Both the position numbers and the translations under genes were made by a program. Source: Rosellinia necatrix (taxonomy: Eukaryota; Ascomycota; Sordariomycetes; Xylariales; Xylariaceae). Taken from it: a DNA stretch of 64,000 nucleotides. Positions 11,451 to 25,200 of this stretch are shown one piece after another (the first letter of the stretch is position 1; each line of letters opens with the position of its first letter). The notes below the pieces were generated by a model that saw nothing but the letters and a program-made list of their open reading frames with translations, had not been told where the DNA came from and searched no databases. The stretch is from positions 3,200,001-3,264,000 of the forward strand of contig JAGYVD010000005.1 in NCBI GenBank assembly GCA_021209875.1, given 5' to 3'.

Positions 11451-13645
11451 ATGGGAGGTTTAATACTCCCCTCCAGCTGGGTGTATGGAGAGCCGTGTAG
11501 TCGAGGACAATAAATAGAAGCGTTGATCACTATTTTTTGTCTAGAATATGACCATTGTGACGGTTAGTAGAAATGAGGAACAACTAATCAGCGAGACCTT
11601 CACACGATACCTATTTGATTACCGTGTGATACAATTCATTGAGCGGCCACACTCATGGCGTCGGGGCGCATAACCGTTATCATTTAACTTATAGCCAGCT
11701 ACCGTATCTCCTAATCATAAAGGCACTCGGGACATGAAGCACGTCGTATTGCTTGGTATAATTATTTATGTTGCCCGATGATTCTAAATCTGGCTACTGG
11801 TAACAGCAACAAGCGACGGCGTCTAATGATATTTCACATAAATTACACGCATCCATCTAGTATCTACCTAGCATTGCTCGTTTATCTATTACCTGTATTG
11901 TAGGATCAACCTTGAAACCAAAGCGAGAACACAGGTATGCACTGGTTGGTATTGTTTATTGTTGCCTGGTTTTAATATTCGTCAATGCATAGGCTGGTGA
12001 AGAATGTCAGAGGTTCTGAGACATGGCTCACGGATGCTGGCTGTTCCTTGACCTTGGGTTCCAAGTTCGCTCAAGGCTGCCCATTTTAGGCGCCGACTTT
12101 CTTGTTTATACTCCCGGCTCGGGAGGTACCGAGCGAGCACTTGCTTGCTTGTCAGGATGTCAAGACGTCTGAACAATATCATCGCATAGATGGACAGAAT
12201 AATCCTATAACCAGAAGCGCACAAACATGATAATATGGATCGCTTTTCTCCCGAAGGAAGAAAGAAAGAAGGAAAAAAAAAAAGAGCGCGCATGTTTTCA
12301 AGCTTGTCCGTTCTTATTTATATCTATAGTTACCTGTAGGTACCCGTCTAGCTGAAATGGATACTTACTTGACCTAAGTGTTCCAGGTATTAAAGTGGTC
12401 CACGGATATGTATCATTGGCATAAGGCAGGTACACACTCAAGATATGGCATGACAGGTTCGCGAGTCCCTTCCGCGAAACATTGGTTAGGTAACCTCCCT
12501 ACCTACCCGTAGGCTGTAGGTACCGGGTATCATGTAGGTAGTAGATCCCCACCAGATCCAATCCAGAGGTAGGTGCAGATACTTGAGTAGATTTGCAGAT
12601 ACATAACCTTGTAAGGACCAGATAATAATTGCGTCGTATCACCTTCTCATAAAACATGCCTGGTTTGCTCCCTAGAATTGCCATTTAACCCTAGGTATGT
12701 CCTGCATTCACTTCTCCCTAAAGTTCCCGAGAAAAAAAGCAAACGACAAGAACCGACCCCAAAAACTGATTTCGACAAGCACAATACTCGGCTGATTGGT
12801 GATCAATGATGATTATCAAGCATCGAGACGTCCTGTTCTGTTGACTTTCCTGCTGAGGACTCCCAGGTACTATAGGCGGCCACCCAAGGACCCCTAGAGG
12901 ATACTTCGTAGGTACCTATAGTGCTAGGACGACGCTGTCAGGCCACTGTCGTCCCGCTTATAGCTACCACCTTAGCGTATCCAGCTGCTCCGCCACCCGC
13001 CTCCCACCCCATAAATCGACCCCTGACATCTGCCCTGCCCTGACCAATCACGCGTGCCTAGCCGCCAATAGGCAAGTCGTTCCCTGGGGACTGTTAGGGG
13101 CCGGACAGAGTACACTAGATGCCAAGGATTGTCACATCCAGCGCCCCCGAGCCAGAACAGACTGGCGAAGGCACCCGGGCAGTCTAGACAAATCAGGGCT
13201 CTCGTATCGCCGCAGCAGCACTAGGAGACACAAACAGCCGCAAGCCGCTATGAACTCCGACGATCTATCCCATTCCTCCCCTTCCTCATCACCATCACCA
13301 CCCGCACCCGCACCAGCACCAGCACCAACACCACCGTTGCCATTGCCATCGAGATTGCCATCAAGATTGCCATCGTCCTCACCGTCACCGTCGCCATCAT
13401 CATCATCACCTACACCATCACCCGTACCCCGTCCGGCTCGGTTTTCATCCTCTTCATTCCGCTCCCACCCGCTCCGCCTTCGAATCAAGCAGCGGCTCGC
13501 AACATGGCACTATTCTCACCCTAAACAGCAACAGCAACAAAAACAACAACAACAACAACAAAAACAAAAACAAGAACAAAAACAACAACAACAACCGTCG
13601 TCCATCGCCTACACGTCCGACCAAGACTCCCCTTCCCCGGACAAG
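11451..13645. other. Intergenic region, 2.2 kb, including likely 5' leader of the kinase gene
   Basis: No independent gene is supported; the minus ORF at 11982-12293 is rejected. TAGGTACC-type palindromes cluster at about 12335, 12485-12545 and 12905. From 13250 an open frame precedes the kinase ATG at 13646, but it encodes only Ser/Pro and then Gln/Lys repeats and may be 5' leader. Confidence 0.5.
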
Positions 13646-15687
13646 ATGCCATCCCTCAAGTCCCCCTCGCACCCCGGCGGTAACAGCCACTTCAACCAGA
13701 AGTTGAGGAACTTCTTCCGCATAAATACCCACACCGGTGTTTCCGATAAGGAGAGGCTCTCCGACAGCTCGCTGAAGCCCGACTCCAAGGCCGGCTCCCG
13801 TCAGCCGAAGCGCTTCTTCACCGTCGGCAGGCTTAGGTCCACTACGACGGCAAGTGAAGGAAACCCTCTCGACGATGTCATGAGCCCGACTGCCAGTGCG
13901 AACCCCTATTTCGCTCATCAAGGCCAGCCTGGCCTGCGCCATCACGAAACAGGTTCGGTGCCGCCTAGCCCGCCAGACACACCAATGCTGAGAATTGACG
14001 GCCCAGGCGACGGGAAAGAGCATGCCACCAACGCTACGAAAGAAGAACTGGCCCGGAAGCTTCGGAGAGTTGCCAGTGCTCCCAATGCCCAAGGTCTCTT
14101 CAACCAGGGAAAGGCGGATGGCGAACGGCCAGCCACTGCTGAGCTCGGGAAGGAGCCGCTCGTGCAGAGCGGGAATGCCGCGTCCCTTGGCTTGGTGGAT
14201 TCCAAGCCCGCCTCCCTCGCCGATGCTCGGACGCTGTCCGTACCGGACGGCGATGGACTCGGCGCTCTTCCTCCACCCGGTCAAAATAATTTAGCCTTCC
14301 GCCGAACGTATAGCTCCAACTCAATCAAGGTCCGAACCGTCGAAGTCGGGCCCGCGAGCTTTGACAAGATCAAATTGATCGGTAAGGGCGACGTGGGAAA
14401 GGTGTATCTCGTCAGAGAGAAAAAGAGTGCTAGATTATATGCCATGAAAGGTCAGCAGCTGCCACACCCCCAAATCCAGCGCTAGTTAAACTGGAGAAAT
14501 ACTGACTGACGTACGCAGTTCTGAGCAAGAAGGAAATGATCAAGCGCAACAAGATAAAGCGAGCGTTGGCCGAACAAGAAATCCTAGCCACCAGCAACCA
14601 CCCCTTCATCGTAACCCTATACCACTCCTTCCAATCCGAAGATCATCTTTACTTGTGCATGGAATACTGCAGCGGCGGGGAGTTCTTTCGGGCGTTGCAG
14701 ACGCGTCCCGGGAAGTGCATTCCCGAGGACGACGCTCGTTTCTATGCTGCCGAGGTGACGGCCGCGTTAGAATATTTACATCTGATGGGTTTCATTTACC
14801 GAGATCTAAAACCAGAGAGTAAGTCCTCATGCAATCGTTTCTAGCGCTCGCCACTAACAAGATCCCAGACATCCTACTTCACCAGTCCGGCCATATTATG
14901 CTTTCCGATTTCGATCTATCAAAGCAATCCGGCCCTGGTGGTAAGCCCACCATGATCATGGGAAAGAACGGAGCGAGCACCTCATCACTTCCTACGATCG
15001 ACACGAAATCATGCATCGCTAATTTCCGAACGAATTCTTTTGTTGGAACGGAGGAATATATTGCGCCGGAGGTGATCAAGGGGAGCCGCCACACAAGCGC
15101 CGTAGATTGGTGGACACTGGGTATTCTGATATTCGAAATGCTCTACGGCACCACTCCTTTTAAGGGGAAGAACCGAAACACCACATTTGCGAACATCCTA
15201 CGCGAGGAGGTCACGTTTCCCGAACACTCGGGATCACCGCAGATCTCGAAGTATGCAGCTCCTTCCCTCATTTGACCCCCTTCTAACGAGCGGAGGGCTA
15301 ACGTGTAGCAGTTTGTGTAAGTCTCTGATACGGAAACTGCTTATCAAGGATGAGACACGGCGGCTTGGCGCAAGGGCCGGAGCGTCGGATATCAAGACAC
15401 ATGCGTTCTTCCGGACGACACAATGGGCACTTATCCGACACATGAAACCGCCCATCGTCCCCCACGCCGGTCGCGGCATCGATACCGTTAACTTTAGGAA
15501 CGTTAAGGAGAGCGAGAGCGTCGACATCACGGCCTCCAAAACATCGGGTTTCGTCAAGGGCGTGCCATTAGATAGCGGGTTGGCGACGCCCGGCAACGAG
15601 ATCGCAGACCCTTTCGAAGAGTTCAACAGCGTGACCTTACATCACGACGGAGACGACCACTACAGTGACCACGACTCGATGCGGTAG
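13646..15687 (+). CDS. nrc-2: AGC serine/threonine kinase, NRC-2 / Fpk1 (flippase kinase) type
   Basis: Exons 13646-14450, 14519-14818, 14869-15250 and 15309-15687; 621 aa, close to the length I know for Neurospora NRC-2. This family phosphorylates phospholipid flippases in yeast (Fpk1/Fpk2) and represses conidiation in Neurospora. The N-terminus [10 protein letters not shown] is Ser-rich and disordered. The kinase domain begins about residue 239 with glycine loop [12 protein letters not shown], catalytic Lys 268 (YAMK), YRDLKPEN (Asp 364) and the AGC-typical SDFDLSK metal site in place of DFG. An insert of about 30 residues in the activation segment is typical of this branch, and [13 protein letters not shown] follows. 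The C-terminal extension carries NFRNVKE and a hydrophobic-motif-like PFEEF. An alternative start at 13250 is in frame but adds only repeats, so 13646 is preferred. A pentamer array lies 44 bp past the stop. Confidence 0.9.
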
Positions 15688-15730
15688 CGAGATGCCGGAT
15701 AGAGCAGTCGAGTCGGGTGTCAGGTGGGCA

Positions 15731-15760
15731 ACGTGACGTGACGTGACGTGACGTGACGTC
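15731..15760. repeat. Pentamer array ACGTG x5 plus ACGTC
   Basis: Six perfect or near-perfect 5-bp units. The array repeats TGACG/ACGTG, which contains the core of bZIP (CRE/G-box-like) sites, just downstream of the kinase stop codon, so it probably lies in the 3' untranslated region. Confidence 0.85.
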
Positions 15761-16034
15761 TTTATACGGCTAGCATTTATGCTCGGCTTCAGCCACAGAC
15801 TCCATACGGTCCTAGTCGCGCAGCATATGTTCTGCGTGGCCTTGATGGTGGTCGATTGTATTATGAAAGCGCCAAACGGGACGGTAAGACGTATTTATGG
15901 CAAAGTTCATTTTGCCTCTCGTTTATAGTCAAGTCTACGCAGGCATGGGACGGTTTACGAGGGCGCAAAAAGACAGCATTGAACACTCAGTCAGCAGGCG
16001 GCGTTTTCTCTTATCTTCTCATGGCGTCTGGAGT

Positions 16035-16042
16035 TTGTGTGC

Positions 16043-16082
<40 letters not shown>

Positions 16083-16083
16083 G
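16035..16083. repeat. Compound microsatellite (GT)n(GA)n
   Basis: About 13 GT units, with one interruption by GC, run directly into about 11 GA units. Confidence 0.9.
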
Positions 16084-17014
16084 CAGCAAATCAGAACATC
16101 ATCACTTATATTAGTAGTAGCATGCCTTCATTACCAAGTAGCCTCATTCCGAGATGGTTTTCCATGTCCTGTTCATCCAATATCCATGCCAATGTCCAAT
16201 GCCCAATGCCAATGCTGGTGTTGATTCCGATGTCAATGCCGGTCAATGCTGATGCCAATACGATGTTACGTGAAACGGCTGTGAGCTCCATCTTGTTCTA
16301 AAATGGGATATGTTGATTGGTGGAAATGAGAACAAGAGTCTGACAAGAGCGCAACAACAACAAGAGTACATACTTGGTGCACCACCATTCATAGCTATCT
16401 ACCAGGTAGGCCACGTGAACCTACCTTCCAGCTAGCTACCTTGTAACCAACCACACTGGCAATACCCCAGATCAAAACAGCATGTGAATGATGAGTGACC
16501 AAGGACAGGGTGGTTTTTGATAAGTTGTAATTCTGCCCGTCTCCATCTTAGTTTGTCATTCTGCTACATTTCAGTCGATTGTCTTCACAATAAGCACCTG
16601 TCTACTCCGAGCATAATTAGTTGATCCGTGATTCAGCCAGCCTTACAAGTTCGAAGGAATCGCTAGCCCCAGCAGCAGCAACACGCGACATACCTCGACC
16701 GTTTTGACGGCTTCCATATCTGGTTAAGACATGACATCACAGGGCCGCATTAGATCGCTCCTTTCTGTGGACATCACGACACACGAAAACAAGGGGAGCG
16801 AAGGAGTTTGAAGCATCGTGGCGTTGTAGCGTTGTAGCATCCAATGATACCCCCCTTCCCTTCCCCATCCGTGTTTTAGGAAGCTGGAAGCTAGTTACTA
16901 CTACACTATCCTATAGGCACTGCCGTGTAGCCTCGTGAAAAGGAAAATAGATTGAAAAAAAATAAAGACGAGACAGTTGGACAGGCGATAAATTAAGACT
17001 CACGCGATGCATTG

Positions 17015-19427
17015 ATGGAGAGGCTGCGCGATACAGGATCACGCGGAACGATGGGATGCGCAGCAGAGCTGACGACGACGACGACGACGCCGCCGGTACT
17101 CGTGCTCGGGGGGGAAGACGGAGACGGAGACGGAGACGGATGCGAGGAAAGCCCGCACGCGCGCCACCACGAACGACCCGACGAGGCACCACGGGCGTAT
17201 TTATTAGAGTGGACGGGCGCCGAGGTCGCCAAGACGGAGATCCACAGCGCCCGCCAGCTGCGGTCGTGTCTGGAGACGGACCGCGACCCGGCCGCCCGCC
17301 ATCTCTTCGTCTTCCGGGGCCTGGCCGCCGACTACGGCGCGGCGCTCAAGAAGGCGGCAACGGCGGCCGACGACGTCGACCCGGCCTTCGTCGAGGCGCA
17401 TTCGGGCAGGCGGAGCTACCGGCCGAGGAGGAACACCAGAGCCCCCCCGCGCGCGTGGGCGGCGCATTACGACTATCCCGAGCTCGTCTACCGATCTGCC
17501 GCTACCGCGCCGTCGTCGTCGTTGTCGTCGTCGTCGTTGCTGTCTTGCGATCTTATAGGCGACCCCCAGACCTACGCGACCTCCGCCACCGGCGACGGCG
17601 TCGCGTTCTGCCGGGCGTCCATCTGGCTCTCTGCGAAGGCGCACAGTGAGTTTACCTTATCCCCGCCCCCCCTCCACGCGGCGCGTGGTTCACCCCAGCG
17701 CTGACGAGTGTCTCCCCGCCGTAGTCCTTCTCCTAGACCGCCAGCCATGGGAGAGTCCCGGATCGGGGATTTCGCGGCCGCGGTACGAGGTCCACACGAC
17801 GGGGAAGCTTCCCCATGGTGATGATGACGACGACGGCGACAACGGCGGCAGCGGTAGCAGTGACGACATGTCGACGGTATCGGCACGCATGGACGGCCGC
17901 GGCAACCTGACGATGCTTGGGGCCGCGATCCCGGACCTGGAGACGACGTTCTGCGGCGGCCTGCGCGACGACGGCAGTGGCAGTGGCAGCGGCGGCAGGA
18001 CGCCCGGGGAGCTCCTGGACCTCCTCGAGGACGTCGTGGTCGGCAAATGGGACGACTTCTTCGAAGCGCTCGGTCCGGGCCCGGCACTGCCCCCGTCCGC
18101 GGCCGCGGCGCTCCTCGCGCGGATGTCGGGCTGCCTCGAGCGCAACCTGAACGTCTCGCGCCGGCGCCATAAGACGACGACCACGACGGCGACGACGACA
18201 GCGGCGGCGGCAATGATGGCCACGACAGCAACCACCACGGCGAGGAAGGAGGAGGAGGAGGGGCCGACCCCTGATATAGGCCCAGCCGCGCACGTTCCCC
18301 AGGACGATGGCGACGGCGACAACGACGACGTGAAATCGCGCCCCGCGGCAATGGCGACGGCGGAATGGGAGGCGCTGCTGGCCCGGCTCGCCCGACGGGC
18401 GCAGCTCGCGAGCTACCTCCGGCCGGCCACGGCGGACGACACCGACGCGCTCATACAGCGGCGGCGGCGGCGGTTCTCGAGCGCGGAGGCGGAAGGGCTG
18501 ATAGGAATACCGATACCGTCGTCAGCAGCAGCCGCCACCGACGGCGTAGACGTTGCGACGCCGGGGATGGGGGCTGGGGCGGAGAACCAGCGCAGCCTGA
18601 ACCGCGTGGCGTACCTGGGCGGCGTACTGCTGCCGTTCTCGGTGATCTCGGGGATCCTGGCGATCGACGGGCCGTTCGGGCCGGGCGGGGCGCGGTTCTG
18701 GGTGTTCTGGGCCGCCACGGTGCCGCTGGCGCTCGCGACGCTGGGGGTCATCTACGCCGACTCGATCCGCAAGGCCGAGGTGTGGATCGAGGTCGCCGCG
18801 GCCGCTTCGGCCAATTCGGACCGGGAGGAGGAAGAGGAGGAGGAGGAGGAGGAGGCGGGGGAGGATGCGAAAGATGACGGCGATGATGATGATGATGATG
18901 ATAATAATAACAATGGCAGGCCGCCGCATCCGCAGAGCCCCGGCGCGAGCGGGCTGTTCGGCATGCCCGCGCCGGCCCCGGACGTCGAGCTGGGCCTGCC
19001 GGCCCCGGAGCGCATCGCGCGCCGCCCGATCGCCCTGGACCGCGTCGACGTATCGGGGCCCGAGGCTGCGCGGGTGAGGATGAGGAGGAGCAGGAGGAGG
19101 AGGGTGAGGCAGCCTGCTGCCGCTGCGGGATGCCCGGAGACGATCGTCGAGAGGAGGCGCTGGGCCGCGAACAATAACCCGCTCGCCCGCATTGTCAGCA
19201 CGGACGGCGGCCGCCTCGCCTCCGCCTCCGCGCACCGGCGGAAGATGAGGTGGCGCAAGGAGCAGCTCGGCTGGGGTGGCGCCTTCGCTACCATGTTCCG
19301 GCTGTATAAGCTGAAGCAGGGCATCCCGCCCGGACAGCAGGTACGTCGTCGCGGGAGGGGGGAGGGGGAGGGGGAAGGGGATGGGGATTGGTTTACTGGT
19401 GATGATAGGTTGGGGTCAGAAGCTTAG
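17015..19427 (+). CDS. CorA-like two-helix membrane protein of fungi
   Basis: Two exons, 17015-17645 and 17725-19427 (intron GTGAGT to CGTAG); 777 aa. The C-terminal part resembles a fungal family annotated as CorA-like Mg2+ transporter: a first membrane helix in NRVAYLGGVLLPFSVISGIL, a loop IDGPFGPGG, and a second helix in FWVFWAATVPLALATLGVIY followed by ADSIRKAEVW. True CorA channels carry GMN after the first helix. Here the loop has IDGPFG instead, so ion transport is uncertain. The N-terminal part has LLEWTGAEVAKTEIHSARQL and YPELVYRSAA and is cytosolic by analogy. The gene is very GC-rich, and simple repeats encode Asp/Gly, Thr, Glu and Asp runs, notably at 18830-18910. The 3' end may contain a further intron starting with GTACGT after PPGQQ (about 19341), so the last 29 residues are uncertain. 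The start could also be the ATG at 17051. Confidence 0.7.
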
Positions 19428-20884
19428 GGGAATATCGCTATGTTATTACGAACTTGGCTACACTCTCGTCTTGACTTCTTTTTTTCCTTAAGGCTATAAG
19501 GCTAGATAGGTAGATAGACAGATAGATAGTTATAGTTCACCTAAGGAGCTTCTCGTCTGATCTTCTATGTATGTATGTGATGAGTAGGTGCCTTCTGCTA
19601 TGAGTGCTACGGAGAGCCCCTTGTCCGTCATAACGCTTCCAACTATGGAAATATATTCGGGCCTTACAGCCTACGTTGTGGGTTGTTAAACTTATGTAGT
19701 CTCGTGGGATGACTCGGAACGATGGCTTTCTACTTTCATGTCCTTACAACATTTATACCTATAAGTTACATCGGAAGCCTACGCCTATTGGTGGGTAGCT
19801 CGGCTTAAGCCAAGTAGTGCTATGAATGGGCAGTTCATAGTTGGAAGTATACGAGATGATGGTTATATGTCTCCCAATGTTAGGTGATGCCAAAGGCAGA
19901 GCTTCTGTCATTTCTATATAAGGATCTCATCGCCAAGTTCGTAATAGCACTCAGAAGATGGAGGGGTGATAGTGTAGGGTTATCAGTGAGTAGCACCGCA
20001 TAGTTTCAAGGAATTGCAAGGGCAGGTGCTTACTACCTAATACGGCCAGGGTACGTATGCCTTTATATAAGCTCGTACAAAAAACCCTTAGGGGCGGCAC
20101 ACTGACTCGATACGGGGGTCGTGTTTGGGTTCCGAGCCTTCCGAGATTAAAAAGAAGTGCGAGTCCACGAGGCTTGCGTGGCTGCATGCTGAGACTGGTG
20201 CCACGATGTGACTCAAGCTGGCCTATTCTGTCCTTCTGAAACTGCATGTTCCGAAATATATGTCATCTGTAGGACAGGTATCATGATTCATGCATTCATT
20301 CTACAAGTACGACGAATTACTACAGGTGTGAGAAGACAAGACTTAGTAAGGAGGCTGGGCATGATCAACCACCCTCGACCCCTTTTCTGCTGCTTCGCAC
20401 GCACGCAAGGTAGGTTAGTAAATACGGTAGATCAACTAGTACTGTACTGAACTCGCATTCACGTCTAATACTTGTTTCGTTTCATTCTTGCACAGTGTTA
20501 GCCACCTATTATTTATTACACGAGGGCCCCCTTCTGAGATGCGGCGTATGCATGTACACTATCATCCATCTCGGAAGAGACCGTGTAATTAATTACCAGA
20601 TTACAAACACAGGTCACCAAAGTCTCCTTGCGCGAGACGGAATAGATGAATGAATGAAAGGCCCTTGATTATTGCGTGAAAAAGGAAAGGTTATCAAACA
20701 TAAACAACACGCCGAAAAAAAAGGAGCGACTTTATTCCTCCTCCTCCTAACAACACTACGATTTCCCTCGGTTTGGACCATGATGTTGTTGTTCCGTCCT
20801 AAACCCCTTTTTACCGATTCACTTTAAAAAACAAACTCAGGAGGCCCTCACACCCCCTCCCCGGGGGGACCGCCTCTCTCTCTC
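19428..20884. other. Convergent intergenic region, 1.5 kb
   Basis: Between the CorA-like gene (+) and THI4 (-). It is AT-rich and contains GATA-type short repeats near 19505-19535. No ORF is supported. Confidence 0.5.
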
Positions 20885-22116
<1,232 letters not shown>

Positions 22117-22175
22117 TCAGCTGATTTGGGTGAAAGGGGGGTGAAAAGGGGGCAGAGAGTGGCTGGGGCGTTGGA

Positions 22176-22245
22176 GAGAGCATGATCCTTTCGCTGGTAT
22201 TATCCAGATCAAGTTCAACGCCGTATAATCTCAGAACGAGCTCCG
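22176..22245 (-). promoter_or_regulatory. TPP (THI-box) riboswitch in the THI4 leader
   Basis: On the minus strand the CTGAGA element (22234-22229) is followed by TTATACGG, then CTTGATCTGGATAATACCAG, CGAAAGGATCATGC. These are the conserved J3-2, P2 and P4/P5 parts of the thiamine pyrophosphate aptamer. GAGC before and GCTC after can close the P1 stem. It lies about 110 to 180 nt upstream of the THI4 start codon, inside a probable leader intron. Fungal TPP riboswitches are known to act by alternative splicing of such introns. Confidence 0.95.
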
Positions 22246-25200
22246 ATGTGAAACGACCTGATATCATCTCGCCGCATAACAACCTTTTACCAGATCCCCA
22301 CGCCTGGAAGGGCATGCGGCCGGCGGCAGGGGTTTTGCGGCGGGAGGGTATCAGGCCCGGAGACTCGAACACCGGCTCATGACTCGTCACAGATTTTATG
22401 TTACCTGGTGACATGTTTGTTGATACTCGGTCATGTCGGGCCATCCCGAGATGGCCCTGCATTGGATAACCCGTCCGAGGCCATGTCTTCCGAAGCGGGT
22501 TCTAGCCGTCGATGGCGCGTACCGGGATGGAGATACTATGAAGCTTGAATAGTTAGTTGGATCCCCTCTTCTGGTAAGGCGACGAAGGGGACCAGTGCTG
22601 GTTGCGATGCTCACGATGCGTTCCCTGCTAGTGATAGTTGGAGATGATTTATAGTCCAGAGGTATATTGGAATTGGCAAGTGAGGGAAGAAAGACTTGAC
22701 TTAAATCTGTATGTTATATATATATACATATACATACATAGGAGCGGGGTAGAGATAGGAGTGTCGTCACTATGACCTATATCGGATGGGATAGACAAGC
22801 TCCAAGGAAGCGAGATATAGGGTTTCACGCCGTCGTCGGTCGTCGGCATGCGTACCGGGCTTTTCCCTCGCCCCCGGTGCTCTCCGAATACCCAAGCCAA
22901 TCCCACACACCGAGGGAAATCGATACGAGTGGAGTGAGTTACGTCGAATGTCGGCTAGAAAAGGGCCAAGAAATTGGTCCTAGTTTATAAGTAATAAGTA
23001 GTAATAGCGACACGATGCAATCTGCTGTATTCTTATTTTGTACACGTTTGGGTGGGCAGATAGTTTGGACGTGGTTACTAAAATAGCTATACTATTCAAA
23101 TATGTACGATAATCGTGGCGGGTAAACGTATCTGGCTGTAATGGTACAGGAATTCATTTCGTCCAAGGGGGCAAAAGAAAAACGAAAGGAAAAGGCGCAT
23201 ATGCCGCCTCTCTCTCCTTTCCCTTTAACTAATAGGAAAACATCCAAATCGCGTTATAAGTCGTAAAAGAATTGATCGTTTCTGCCATCCAACAAGCCCT
23301 TCTCCTCCCCCCCCTCCTCCCCCTTGCGACACGCCACCCATCACTCTTATTTTCTAAACCTAGAGCTTGCCAACAATGAAGCTGACGGCAGTTGGCACGC
23401 TCGAGGTGTAGCTGAGGTGGGCGTTGGTGATGATGAGGCTGCCCTCGCAGACGAGGTCGCCGCTGTTGCAGAGGATGAGGGTGCGCGCGGTGTCGAAGTT
23501 GGGGATGCGGCCGCCGTCCTGCTGCTTCTGGGTGTCGCCGTACGTGACGGCGGCGAAGACGCGCGCGCGCGCCGACGCCGACAGCTGCTCCACCGCCGCG
23601 TGCACGAGCGCCGCCCCCTGGCTGTACCCGGACACGACGAGCTTCGCCGCCGGGCACGCGCTCGCCGCCCCCGCCAACTGCGTTGCGAACGCCCGCGCCT
23701 CCGTCGCGTCGCAGCCCCCCGGCTGCAGGTTGCTCAGTAGCGCCGCCCCGTACGTCACCCCCTGGATCGCAATCTTGCTCGTCCCCAGCGCCGCGATCAG
23801 CGCGTCCGCCGTCTGCGGCCCGGGTTGCTCGCCCTGGATAGGGGAAGGTGGCTCGCGTTAGCTGACGTTTATAGGGACCACCGTGTGAAAGGAGAAGGGG
23901 AGAGGAGGTTATGGGTAAGGGTAGGGATAGATAGGGTGGGTTGAGATAAGGGTTTTGGTTTAATTCGTCATATATTTTGTTTACTTACCATGTTGCCGGC
24001 CTGGTTGGTACCGCGGGCGTAAAAGAAGATGACGTCCTTGCAGCCGCCGTTGACATAATCGTTAGCCGTGGTCCCCGTGGCCCGGCTGTTCAGCAGGCCG
24101 GTCCCGGCGACGTCCGCGCCCAGCGGGCTCGCCGCCGCCGTCGTGGCTAGAGCCGCGGAGAGGATCGAGGTCGAGAACTTCATGGTGAAGGGCGGGTTTC
24201 TTTTTTTTTTGATTTGAAAGGAGGATTGACGGCTGATGCTGATGGCTTTGTTGAAAGGAGTGAAAACTTCGAGTGACCGTGGGTGTCCCAGCCTACGATC
24301 ACGTCGATATGTCGCGCAAAGTTGGCCGTCTATATATATATATCCGTAGTTATCTGTATTTCTCTCTCTGTCTCTCGAGATACTTAAGGCACCCCGCGTT
24401 TTCCGAACGGCGACCAGTTTGCCTCTTTCACGGGCGGTGCAGCGTAGAAAGGGGGATGCGTGTCGATCAGCAGAAAAGGAAGAGTTTCGCGCGAAACTCT
24501 AGCCTGCGCTGGAAGGTGACTCCGGGCCTCCCGCCAAACCCGTTCGCGGGGTGGACGCTAGGCTCGGCCAAGAACGAGCTGGATGGGCAAGAAAGCCGCT
24601 CGCTCGGGCGACGGAGGACAGAGGGAACCTCCATGGTGCCCTGCAGTGAATCTCTATGTCCGATGCCACGAGGGCAGTGTGCTGGGGGGGCAGCATGCCC
24701 CCTTTATGAACCTCGGACGCGTATTCCCTGTTTTTGACACGGCAGCCCCCGAGGGGCGAGTGAGAGCGGCCGTTTTGAAAATGATGCGCGAGTTGTATAT
24801 TGGTCTAGACTATCGTGGACCTGGCGATGCGATGCAAGCTATTGCCGCACATTCCTCTTCTGGGACTTATGCCCCTTCGGGCTCGGCGGGCTCGAAGCGG
24901 AAATGGGCGCCGTGTTGGTGAAGGTGTCTGCGTTGCGTAATGTGGGGGAGCCGGGGTTGGTCTGTTTGAGCGGTGCCCTAACTTATTGCAGCGTCGACTC
25001 CAGAGGCAAGCAATGCCAGCACAGGGGTAGGTCGGTATGGGCATCGTTGGCCGTGACAACTATGCAACTGATGAGTTCAAAGATTTGAGTGAAATGATGT
25101 TATGTTAGTCGTGCTCGGAAGGATAAGGTCCGTCTCCCAACACTCATATAAATATAACCCTGCTGCCCGCCTTGACTTGATCGTTTGGAACTCTTTACTC

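Larger units (their letters stand above)
15688..17014. other. Intergenic region, 1.3 kb
   Basis: Between the kinase and the CorA-like gene. It contains the ACGTG array, a (GT)n(GA)n microsatellite and, at about 16180-16265, degenerate CCAATGCCAATG repeats. ORFs over the last element are repeat artefacts. No gene called. Confidence 0.5.
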